A DNA stretch of 64,000 nucleotides, taken from NCBI GenBank assembly GCA_963281155.1, contig CAUJLY010000004.1, positions 310,001 through 374,000 of the forward strand, written 5' to 3'. The notes beneath the pieces are model-generated. The model was given only the letters and a program-made list of their open reading frames with translations. It was not told the DNA's origin and searched no databases. Every line of letters starts with the position of its first letter. Within the stretch, counting starts at the first letter, position 1. The translations under genes and the position numbers were made by a program. Positions 1 through 10,169 of this stretch are shown here, one piece after another. Source of the stretch: Rhabditophanes sp. KR3021 (lineage: Eukaryota; Nematoda; Chromadorea; Rhabditida; Alloionematidae).

Positions 1-2
1 AA

Positions 3-137
3 TACGACATCCTTCAAATCCTCGTCACCAAATACGGCACCAAACTAAAAGCCGACGACTTGACTCTGGCCGAAACTTACCTAAGAAATGGTGCTGTCTA
101 CCACCCAGCCCCTCCCGAAGTTGCCATGGAAATGTAA
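3..137 (+). CDS. 3' end of an unidentified protein (partial)
   Basis: An open frame runs in from the left edge and ends at the TAA at 135-137, giving the last 44 residues of a protein (it ends ...PPEVAMEM). Codon use is rich in C-ending codons, like the well-expressed genes of this window and unlike the AT-rich spacers, and a poly(A)-signal-like AATAAA follows within about 130 nt. I do not recognise the family from so short a tail. The only certain statement is that a coding exon on the plus strand terminates here. Confidence 0.65.
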   Translation, partial: YDILQILVTKYGTKLKADDLTLAETYLRNGAVYHPAPPEVAMEM

Positions 138-302
138 AAAAAGATGATAAATGCGATGGTGAAATCAAAAATAAAATGTTATTGTATGACTTATTTTGTC
201 CTGTATCCCAATCAAATAATATTTTCAATATTTATACTTATATTTCTGTAATTTTGAGAAAAGAATAAAGTAATATCCATGAATTGGTTTGTATCTTTTT
301 GT

Positions 303-394
303 TAAGTGGTTTCTTTGAATTGTAATTGGTTTGCTTAAATTGTAATTGGTTTGTTTAAGTTGTAATTGGTTTGTTTAAATTGTAGATGGTTTGA
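303..394. repeat. 20-bp tandem repeat, about four copies
   Basis: The unit is close to TGTAATTGGTTTGTTTAAAT and is repeated head to tail with few changes between the first gene and LSM8. It lies in the spacer and overlaps no exon. Nothing else is visible in the 138-519 spacer except AATAAA-like signals for the upstream gene. Confidence 0.85.
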
Positions 395-519
395 ATGTCT
401 CGAAGTATAAAGTGTGGAAGAAAGCATCTCTAAAACGGAGCATCATTTAAACTTGTTTTAAGTTTGATGCAATATTCTGTTTGTATTATAGTGACAGCTA
501 AGTTGCTATAATTGCCGGA

Positions 520-859
520 ATGACTACAACACTAGATGATTATTTGAATAAAAGAGTCCAGGTTATTACTGGAGATGGTAGAGATATTTTTGGAATGCTA
601 CTTGGTTTTGATCAAACTACTAATCTAATTATCGAAGATGCTAGGGAGAGAATTTTTAGTAGTGCCAAGAAGTTGGAGATTGCTCAATTAGGATTGCAAT
701 TAATTAAAGGAAGTAATGTGTATGTTTAGATTGGTTTTTGTTAATGCTTTTATTATTTGTAGGGCTCTTGTTGGATTGATTGACGCTGAAGTTCATGACA
801 ATATAGATTGGGAGCAGATGTCTGTTAGGCCTATGGAAGCCATTTGGGAAGCTGATTAG
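520..859 (+). CDS. lsm-8: U6 snRNA-associated Sm-like protein LSm8
   Basis: Two exons, 520-719 and 763-859, with a 43-nt intron (GTATGT...TTTGTAG), give a 98-residue protein; human LSM8 has 96. The N-terminus MTTTLDDYLNKRVQVITGDG followed by a Sm1 strand pattern (GRDIFGMLLGFDQTTNLII) and a Sm2 segment (QLIKGSNVALVG) is the LSm8 signature. In the family, LSm8 replaces LSm1 to make the nuclear LSm2-8 ring, which binds the 3' oligo-U of U6 snRNA and supports spliceosome assembly. The start is chosen because it aligns with the family N-terminus and is the first ATG. The next gene starts about 460 nt downstream on the same strand. Confidence 0.95.
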
Positions 860-1316
860 TTATTAATTAATTTATTATAATACCTGTAATAATTTTGTTT
901 TTATCAAAGTTGACTATGTCGTGAAGGTTGTATTATTGGTGGACAATATTTAAATATATCATAAATTGTGTATCTTTCAATTTTATAAACCTTTCTCAGA
1001 ATGCTATATTTTACAAATATCGCCTTTTCTAATTATATTGTTGTTTCCTACACACTTCTTCGTTGTGTGATGACGGCAAAACTCGAGGCAAGATTGGAGT
1101 AAAGCGTATGAATTGATAATGTTTGTTGACAACCCCACTACAAATCTAAATAAGTTGTCTATCTAGTGAACACTTTTGAATAACCGCCAACTAATATAAC
1201 TGGTCTTCGTTGTTCCCACTAAGTCTAGACACAATCCGTATCGCATATTTGAATATTAGGGACACTCTATTAATTGGCCTCTTTTTTATAGGTTATATAG
1301 GATCCTTTAATTAGTA
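860..1316. other. intergenic spacer
   Basis: About 460 nt between LSM8 and the BRM ATPase. I see no ORF or RNA gene. It should hold the LSM8 3' end and the promoter and leader of the next gene; a TTTTTTATAG acceptor-like stretch lies near 1283-1292, about 25 nt before the BRM ATG. Confidence 0.6.
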
Positions 1317-4300
1317 ATGCAACATCAGATGCTCCCCGCTCAGGGACACCAGCCCCCTCATAATGGAGGTTTGAGTTATCCGAATAGTTTACCGTATCCT
1401 CAGAACATCTCGAACATCGCTAACAAAGACAGTGCCATGCAGTACTTGGATAATACTATGAGTGGTATGGAAGAAAGAAATTTGGACGGTGATCCAAGGT
1501 ACTTTAAAATGGCCCAGCTTAGGCAAAGGGTGTCAGGTAATAAAAATAAAACGTACCTAACTCCAATTAAGAATGTATTTTTAGGAAGTGCAACCGTAAC
1601 TAACAAAGCACTTTACGAGGGAATGGGAACAAAAAATGAAATGAAAAAGATGACGCCTAGTCAGATTGAGCTTTTAAGAAACCAAATAAGTGTTTATAGG
1701 AGGTTATGCCGCGGCCAAACTATTCCACATTATTTGTCCAAAGTATTAATTCGAAAGGCTGACAATTTACCTAGACCCGGGCAGATTGGCTTAGAAGACC
1801 CCAATTTGCCCTATGATTTGGCTAAAATTTACCAATTAACGGCTCCAAAGAGAGAAAAGGGAACATTATGCCCGATACCTAGAGGTTTTGATCCGGCTTT
1901 AATGTGCAAAGAAAAGCAAAATCGTGTTAATAATAAGATTGGGCTGCGTATTCAGGAATTACAGTCTTTGTCCATTGACTTGGCGCCTCATTTAAGAAAA
2001 AAGGCAGAAATAGAATTGAGAGCTTTGCGATTGACTGGTCTTCAACAGTCGGTTAGGCGAGATGTTATGCTCCAACTGAAAAGGGATACTTTCCTCGAGC
2101 ATGCCATTAACCCTCATGCCTACCGCAGAAACAAACATCTATCTCTGAGAGAAGCTCGCCAAACAGAAAAATTAGAGAAGCAACTCAAGTTGGAGCGTGA
2201 AAAGAGAAAGAAGCAGAAACATGCAGACTTGCTCAGTGCCATCTGTACCGCCGCCAAAGAATTCAAAGACTTCCATAAAAATGCCCAAGTCCGTGCCTCC
2301 AAAATTCGTAAGGCCATCGCAACGTACCACGCCAACAATGAGAAACTCAAGAAAAAAGATGAAATCAAAAATGAAAAGGAGCGTTTGATGAAGTTGATGC
2401 AAGAAGATGAGGAAGGGTATAGGCAATTGTTGGACGAGAAGAAGGATAAAAGGCTTGTCATTTTGCTCCAGCAGACAGATGAGTATGTTGAGTCGTTGAC
2501 AAATTCAGTTAGGATCCACCAAAACACAGAACGTAAAAGAAAGAAGGATGAAAGAAAGGCGGAGAAGAGACTTGAAAGTATGAATAGTGGGGATAATGCT
2601 GTCAAGTTAAGGCACACAACCACGGGAGACATCATTGAAGGAGAAGCGGCTCCAAAGGCAACCGAAATCGAAAGTTGGATGAAGGCACATCCTGGGTACG
2701 AAGTTATTTGTGGGGTCGAGGAAGACTCTGACAATAGTTCAGATGGAGAGATGGAATGCAACGAGAAAGGACCTCAAGTGGAGGAAGATCTAGAAGGCTT
2801 AGACGAGGAAGAAAGAAACAAACGGATTTTGGAGCGTGCTCGCAATGAGGAAGATGAATATGAGGCCAAATCCAAAAACGCCCTTGACTCATACTACCGC
2901 ATAGCTCATCGAATCAAAGAAAAAGTTGTCAAACAACATTCTACTATGGGGAATGAGACGTTGCGTCTTAAGCCGTATCAAGTAAGTTCTAAATAAGTAG
3001 GATCCTATTTAGTAACATTTGTCGTTATTTAATCACTTAACAATGTTGTGACCATTAAAAGCATTCATATTATTAGATTCTTGGGTTGCAATGGATGGTC
3101 AGCTTGTACAACAACAACTTGTCCGGAATATTGGCTGATGAGATGGGTTTGGGGAAAACGATCCAGACAATAGCTTTGATTACTTATCTGATGGAAGTAA
3201 AGAAAGTGTCCGGCCCATACTTGATTATTGTCCCCCTTAGTACTATCCAAAATTTCGTACTTGAATTTGACAAATGGGCCCCACATGTAAATAAGATCAT
3301 CTACAAAGGAACTAAGGATGTTAGAAAGTTGTTGGAAACAAGCGTTAGGAAGGGAAACTTCAACGTTCTTCTGACCACATTCGATTACGTTCTTAAGGAA
3401 AAGAATCTGCTTGGCAAGCTACGGTGGAAGTATATGATCATCGACGAGGGCCATCGTATGAAAAACCATCAGTGTAAATTAACATTAACCTTAAACGCCC
3501 ACTTTCATGCTCAACATCGTCTTCTTTTGACGGGAACTCCACTTCAGAATAAGCTACCGGAATTGTGGGCTTTACTCAACTTTTTACTTCCATCTATCTT
3601 CTCGTCTTGCGGAACCTTCGAGCAGTGGTTTAATGCACCATTTGCTAATACTGGAGAAAAATTAGAGCTGAATCAAGAAGAGACAATGCTTATTATTCGT
3701 CGTCTTCACAAGGTACTTAGGCCTTTTTTGTTGCGTAGATTGAAAAAAGAAGTAGAATCTCAACTACCGGATAAGGTCGAGTATGTTATTCGTTGCGACA
3801 TGTCTGCCCTTCAAAAGATACTTTACAAACATATGCAAGATGGCTTTTTGATTGATTCAAAGGGCGGTAATGGAAGGGCACTAATGAATACTATTATTCA
3901 TCTCAGAAAACTGTGCAGTCACCCTTTCTTGTTTGAACATGTCGAGGAAGCCTTGAGAAAGACTCTCAATAGGGAAGTTACTGGAAAGGAGTTGTATAGG
4001 GTTTCGGGAAAGTTCGAATTTATGGACCGTGTCTTGCCCAAATTCAAAGCAACTGGCCACAGAGTACTGATCTTCTGCCAAATGACTTCTGCAATGACAA
4101 TCATGGAAGATTATTTCGCGTATCGTGAATGGAAGTACCTCCGATTAGATGGCTCTACCAAACCAGATGAAAGAGGAGAAATGATAAAGGTATACAACGC
4201 CAAAAACAGTGAATATTTTATCTTTGTGCTGTCAACGCGAGCCGGCGGACTTGGCTTGAACTTGCAGACTGCCGATACTGTTATCATCTTTGACTCTGAT

Positions 4301-5405
4301 TGGAACCCTCATCAGGATTTGCAAGCTCAAGATCGTGCACATAGATTGGGTCAAAAGAATGAGGTTAAGGTGTTGAGGTTAATTACTGCCAACTCAGTCG
4401 AGGAGAAGATCCTTGCTGCTGCCAGGTCTAAATTGAATGTTGATGAGAAGGTTATTCAGGCTGGAAAGTTTAATCAAAGGTCTACTGGTGCCGAAAGGAA
4501 AGAAATGCTAGAAGCTTTGATTAGTGCTGAAGTAAGTGTTGAGGAAGACTCAGTTCCAGATGATGAGACCATCAACCAAATGATTGCGAGAAGTGAGGAT
4601 GAATTTGAGCTTTTCCAGAAAATGGATATTGAAAGAAGGAGGCAAGAGGCTGAGTGTGGTGAACGGTTACCTAGGCTAATGGAGGAAAATGAAATTCCAG
4701 ACTCTATAATCAAGGCCAGTGAAGCGTCAACAAAAAGGGAAGAAGCTTTAGCTGAAGCAGCTCTTAATGCAGCAAACGGAACAACTCCAATAGATGTATA
4801 CGAAACGGAAAGAAGAAAAAGAAGATCAGTTGATTATACTGGAGACATGATGTCTGATCGCGACTTCTTCAAAACATACGATGAGGATGTTGAGGATGAA
4901 GATGAGGTTGAGGATGTGAAACGACGTTTTCGAAAAGAAAAGAAAACTCCAGGTGGAAGAAAGAGAGTTAATGTTGAGGAAGATGATAGTGGTGAGGATA
5001 GTAACAGTCGTTCGTACCGTAAAGAGAAAAACATCCCCAGAGTCGACGGAGTATTTCACGGCTTTAATCAAAAAATTGCTTGAAATAGAAAAATCTGACC
5101 ATACTATTGTTGCAGAGATGTTCATTCAATTGCCATCCAAAAGAGAACTTCCCCATTATTACGAGATGATCGAAAAGCCAATGGATTTCAACAAAATCAA
5201 AAAACGAATCAAAGATGGAAGATACCTGGAAATAGAAGATCTCAAAGATGACGTTCAACTAATTTGGGAAAATGCTATGCAATACAATATGGAAGGATCT
5301 GAAATCTACGAAAATGCCAATCTACTCAAAAATGCATGGCAAATCTTATCCGGAGAAAAACCAAATCTTGATCAGCAGCCATCAACTAGTAGTGGTAATG
5401 AATGA
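1317..5405 (+). CDS. swsn-4: SWI/SNF chromatin-remodelling ATPase, Brahma/BRG1 type
   Basis: Exons 1317-2981, 3077-5000 and 5041-5405 give about 1317 residues. In order: a QLQ-like segment ([13 protein letters not shown]..., around residue 115), a Lys/Glu-rich HSA helix (about 280-400), a BRK-like stretch ([14 protein letters not shown], about 455), the SNF2 ATPase with Walker A DEMGLGKT, the DEGH box, [21 protein letters not shown] and DRAHRLGQ, a SnAC-like segment, an acidic linker, and a C-terminal bromodomain ([20 protein letters not shown]). This is the catalytic subunit of the BAF/PBAF complex. It is shorter than human BRG1, mainly N-terminally. The last intron is very short: 40 nt (GTAACA...CCCCAG) as modelled, or 22 nt using the inner GTAAAG donor; both restore the bromodomain frame. 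The first intron is 95 nt. Confidence 0.95.
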
Positions 5406-6205
5406 TATTTCTTTCTAATTAAAATTTCTAATACTTAATTTTGTTTGTAATTGGTTTAATAAAAATGTTTGTGTTTATCAGTTTGAATATTTCTGTAAAA
5501 TAAAGCTCAAAAGAAGATATAAGTTAAGTGGCTATTTGAATACCTAATTGATAACATCATTAGAGAGCAATTGCAGGTTACTCTCAATCCAAATTTGTAA
5601 GAATCCTGCCCATAGTATTCTTACAGCAGTGACATTGGCACCGATCTCAACTGTTAGCTCAACATTTAGGGTCTGTGTGATTCTTATAAAACTAATTAAC
5701 TTTCACTATTAGAAGTAGGCTTTATGAGATTTGATGAGGGCATTCTTTAAGTTGATCAAATTTATTTACTTGATTATTCAAATTTTAAGTCAATTGCATC
5801 TCTTTGAACTGTTTGCTTCGATAAAAATGTATCTTTTGAAATTAACCAAAACTTACTACTTGATTAAGATGAAAATTTAATAAAATCATTATTTTATTTA
5901 ATCAAGTTACTTAAATTCATTTTTGACATTCAATTTAGTCATTTTTTATTGTCCCATTCATTAATACACCTTCATTTTGTCAACTCATTTTGTCCCGTCA
6001 CGATTATTGCCTGAACATTGGAATGACGCAACCTCGATTTGAATCACATTCAAACGTAATTTCAAATAATTTATCCCCTAAAAACCGTTAATTTATTTTT
6101 ATTTGGGCATATTTGATATGTTTTAGGGTTTAAAAAATTCGCATTAATTATTTTTTATCCTTTTTGGCCGACTAATCCACTTTTTGTTTTAGTTTTAGTA
6201 TCAAA
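5406..6205. other. intergenic spacer and eL34 promoter
   Basis: An 800-nt AT-rich stretch without a convincing ORF. AATAAA at about 5459 and 5500 suits the BRM 3' end. Just before eL34 a pyrimidine-rich TCCTTTTTGG tract resembles a 5'TOP-like start, and GTTTTAGTTTTAG sits directly before the ATG. Confidence 0.55.
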
Positions 6206-6614
6206 ATGGCCCAAAGATTAGTTTACCGCAGAAGACACGGTTACAACACCAAATCCAACAAGATCCAAAAGGTCAAGACTCCAGGTGGTACCATCTCTCT
6301 TCACTACCAAACCAAGAAAGCCTCTGTACCTAAGTGTGGAGACACCAAAGTAGCTCTTAAGGGAGTAAGTTTGTACTTCTAAATTTCCTTATTTCATTAT
6401 TCCTTTCTAGATCAAGGCATACAGACCATGCCGTCTTTCTCAACTTACCAAGAGATTCAAATCCGTATCCCGTGCTTACGGTGGAAACTTATCCGCCAAC
6501 GCCGTCAAGGAAAGAATCCTCAGAGCTTTCTTGATTGAAGAACAAAAGATCGTGGCCGCCGTCGTCAACAGCAAAGAAAAGGCCGTTGAAGCTGTCGTTG
6601 CTGGCAAAAAATAA
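6206..6614 (+). CDS. rpl-34: 60S ribosomal protein eL34
   Basis: Exons 6206-6364 and 6411-6614 with a 46-nt intron encode 120 residues (human RPL34: 117). The N-terminus [19 protein letters not shown] and the segment [18 protein letters not shown] are diagnostic of eL34, a basic large-subunit protein. The C-terminal part ([20 protein letters not shown]) is Ala/Val/Lys rich as usual. A TTTTAG acceptor-like site ends 5 nt before the ATG, which would allow trans-splicing of a leader or mark a 5'-UTR intron. The codon bias toward C-ending codons fits high expression. Confidence 0.97.
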
Positions 6615-6974
6615 ATCACTATTAAATATTAGAAGGCCATCTTTGATTCAAATATCAAAAAGTGGTCACTATATTTGGTTCAGTGGGATTTGTTGTATCT
6701 TTTTAACTGTTTGGTTTGATAAAATTTGTTAAACATATATCTTTTTATTCGTTCTTCCAACTGTTTTTAAACAAATGCTTATTCCTCATTACTTTTCACC
6801 CATTTTAAATTTGCCTTTTACATCTTAAAACAATATTTGTTTTACCTTTTTAGACAAGGATTGAGACAAGAGTTTCTTTATATTTAAACAAATCCTTATT
6901 CCTCATCATTTTATCTTTTAAAATTTGCTTTTGCCTCTTAAAGTAATATTTATTTTTTAGGCAACTATTAAGAC
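6615..6974. other. intergenic spacer
   Basis: About 360 nt, T-rich. Two imperfect direct copies of an about 100-nt segment (starting AACAAATGCTTATTCCTCAT near 6769 and AACAAATCCTTATTCCTCAT near 6887) are visible; nothing else is seen. Confidence 0.5.
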
Positions 6975-7857
6975 ATGAGGTTCTTGTATATTTTATCTAT
7001 TCTCTTTGCATTGAATAAAGGCCAACAGGTAAGGTATACCTTTTTGATGTCAATGACTGGATGTAATCATTTTAGTTAAATGAGGAAACCACTGCAGTAG
7101 AAGGTACCCTGCCAGTCGTCATGCCTCAATACAACTCGAGCATGGCATCAGTTGACTCGTGCTTGCTTTACATGGAAGGAGTCACTTTGATTTACCACAA
7201 TCCGGAACATCCTCACTCTTATCCTTCCGTCAAGATCGGACTCCATGAAGGTCATTCTTATAGTGGCACCTACAAATGTTCTAACTACTCAGACTTAGGT
7301 GGAGAGTCGACGTTTTCTGTTGCAATAGTCACAAGCAAAGATACTCAAGGGTCAGATGCTTCAATCTATGTACCTGCAAACACAAAAATCGTATTCTCCT
7401 TTTCAATCAAACGTGGTTCTGCATTCACATGGCAAGTGGTCAACTTCGAGGTGGCAGAAGCAAAACTAGTGTATGGGGAAAATGATATCGGCGTGAGGAG
7501 AGGGAGAAAGTATTCGACAATATGAATATCAACTCATTCAATGATTACTCCTATGCTTGCTCTCAAACAAGTGCGGCCTTCTTCAACAGTACAAACGGAA
7601 CTAAGATGGGGATAAGTGCCGATGGCATCCAACTCCAACTCTACGGATCCCACCTCAAAAATGGTCAATTCTACGGTTTTCTGAACAACGTCAACGACTG
7701 CATGCCCTCCTTCTCAATCGGGTCATGGATGGTTATCATCGTGACGGTCCTCCTGATCGCCATCCTGACATTCGCCACCGCAATGCTAAACTCCATCCAA
7801 ACAATGACCCGTTTCGAGAACAAAGCCAAACCTATCAATATTAACGTCCACGAATAG
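6975..7857 (+). CDS. LAMP-family lysosomal membrane glycoprotein-like
   Basis: A signal-peptide exon (6975-7028, MRFLYILSILFALNKGQQ) joins by a 47-nt intron to 7076-7470 and then, through a 29-32-nt intron, to 7503-7857, giving about 267 residues. The luminal part has four cysteines in two pairs, the first in the LAMP-like context DSCLLYMEGVTLIYHN with 38 residues to its partner; the last Cys (NDCMPSF) is followed at once by one transmembrane helix (WMVIIVTVLLIAILTFATAM) and a short tail. This is the LAMP half-domain layout. The tail FENKAKPININVHE lacks the usual GYxxPhi lysosomal sorting motif, so its destination is uncertain. The second intron is inferred from the frame change near 7470-7500; the splice ends could be shifted (7469-7497). 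Confidence 0.6.
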
Positions 7858-8063
7858 GCCTACCCAACCAACTCCATCCTTTTTCCCGGCAAGAAAATTG
7901 TAGCGCAACGTTTATCAAACACAACTTTTGCTTTTGAACGTGACTAGTTTGTTTGTTTACACAATTACCTATTTATTTGCATATCTTTTGTTATTTATTA
8001 TAATTATTATATGTATATATATTATGTATTTAGTTGACTTAATTACACCACCATAATTTATAA

Positions 8064-9719
8064 TTATAAATATACACTTGACTTGTGTTGGTTTGGCGTT
8101 ATTTTGAATGTGAATGATTCGGCTTGGGTTTGAGATAGGTGGAGGGAGTTGAGACTGATGTCTTCGCTGTAGAGATCTTCTTCCCCTGATGCCAGGCTGC
8201 ATTCGATCGTTTTGTCTTTGGGCAGGTGGGTGTTGGTGGGGTCGTCTTTTAGGAGAAAGTCGTTGTCTATGGCTAAGGCAGTAATATTTGACGAGTTACA
8301 AGGCTCAATGACCCCGACTGTTCCTGAGGTCGTGAACGAATTTTCTACCCTGTTCCTCTTGATGACAGCACCCTTGTCTGAAGCCATCAAGGCAGACACT
8401 GACTCATGCCCAGACAACAAACTCTTATTAGTGGGTGTTCTCCTCAAATACGTCCTCAATCTATCTCTATTGGTAGCATATGTCTTAAAACAGGGAAACT
8501 TCTGCAAAAAAGTAACCCTATAATCAGTGGAACATGAAATAAAAATATAAAATTGAGATGCATGGTTGGTGATCTCGAGCAAATTTGCCACAGCTCTGAA
8601 GATTTGGTAATCTACCCGTTTCTTGACAGTTTCATTAATTAATACTAAATTTATTGCTGCTGGAATATTGCAAATAAAAAACATGACTACTATTCCGCCG
8701 AGTAAATACAGCAAATTTTCATCTTTACTCGAATGAGGATTACTGCTCTTCTTAGTTAGGCGTGCAAACATTTTTTGTCTTTTTCTGAAGGCAAACATAA
8801 TTTTACCATTTAAGATTGTTAAGGTAACGATTGGTACAAATCTCAACAGACATTCCCTGGTCCACTTATAAATCTAAAAAAAAGATAAAGTATTCGTAAT
8901 TACATTTGAGTCATCAAATGCCAACTCATTTTTAGGAAATGTGGTGTAGCTAATTTTGCAAGATGTTACTTATATTCTTGCCACATTTCTAAGAATTAGG
9001 GATATTGTGTGTTAGTATTAGTATATTTTGTGATGGTCAAATGTCACCATTACCATATTGGAAGTCTATTTTTGAATTTATTTGAATCTTACCTGCCATT
9101 CAAATGTGAGAGATATCTCACTATCAATAGCCATATAGACGACATGACCATCATCGGCTATTCTACTTCCAATACTGTACCGCCCAAAACCATACGGGAT
9201 ATACATGATTGCGGGCAAAGTATAGGCAATTGCGATGGCTTTGTAGACTCGTGAAGGAGAATTCCAGGCCCTAAAGTGGAGTGGAAAGACGATGGAGACG
9301 AATCTCTCGATGGAGAGTGCCACCACCACAAAAACACCTGTCGACAGGGCCCAATTAATGAGAGATAGCATGAGATGAGCTTGGTAAAAGCCAAATAGAT
9401 ACCGTCTATTGAAGGTAAATCCTAAATTGACTAGAGTTTCTGATGTCACAAAAAGCAACACAAAAATCATACACAATAAATCTGCAATAGCTAAGGCTTT
9501 TAGATACATGTAACTGACTGCTTTGAGGCGTCTCGATGCCAATGTGATGACATTCATGATATTTCCTATTATTCCAAACACACATATTACCGGTAGAATA
9601 TAGCAATAAGCAATTATCGTAATTTTGACACCTAAGGGCATAGATTTGCCCACAGTGGTAGGCTTCGTCACATCGATGGTGTCTATAGCATCCGAAATCA
9701 CGGCAAGAGTCTCGTTCAT
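8064..9719 (-). CDS. rhodopsin-like neuropeptide GPCR (FMRFamide-receptor-like)
   Basis: Two exons on the minus strand, 9719-9093 and 8873-8064, joined across a 219-nt intron, encode about 478 residues. The N-terminus starts MNETL (a glycosylation site) and is followed by TM1 with the GN motif (FGIIGNIMNVITL), TM2 LAIADLL, TM3 ending SIERFVSIVFPL (ERF for DRY), and TM6-TM7 with a divergent NPxxY region (NHASQFYIFISCSTDYR). This Asn-rich TM7 followed by xxYR is common in nematode FMRFamide/myosuppressin-type receptors. The long Ser/Thr-rich tail (about 120 residues) may carry phosphorylation sites. It converges on the LAMP gene (207 nt apart). The ligand cannot be told. An acceptor-like TTTTATAG lies 8 nt before the ATG. 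Confidence 0.85.
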
Positions 9720-10169
9720 GAAAGTGTCTATAAAAAGAAGATAGTTTAAAAAATAGTTACCAATTAAATGGTAAATAATATTATTTATGGTTTTGCGCTG
9801 TCAGTTTAGAATGAGAAGGGAAACAGTACCAGCCCGATCCCCACTCTTCCGACTCTTCTTTTAAGGAAGGAAATCGTTTACCACTATTTATACACCAAAA
9901 CAATGCTTCATAATAGACAATATGATATAGGAAGTAGGTTGGGACACGACATTGTCAAACATTATACAACTTCTTAAAGTCTATGTATGGTTGTAGAAGA
10001 TTGTGGTGGGTTCATAAATGATTTAAACAACTTTTTGTCCTCAATTATGTAATGATGATGTTATAGAAGTTTGTACATTTAATTGCCGATTCATCCCTTT
10101 TATTTGTGGTTGTAATTGTGTGAATTTTTTATAGAAATCAACTCTCACCATCCAAGTAAAGGCTAAAAG
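9720..10169. other. divergent promoter region between GPCR and DR1
   Basis: A 450-nt spacer between two divergently transcribed genes. There is no ORF of note and no clear TATA box. Confidence 0.5.

Noticed and set aside
2120..2761. Long minus-strand open frame of 213 codons
   Set aside because: It lies opposite the Lys/Glu-rich HSA region of the BRM gene; its Ser/Leu-rich translation is the usual antisense shadow of such codons.
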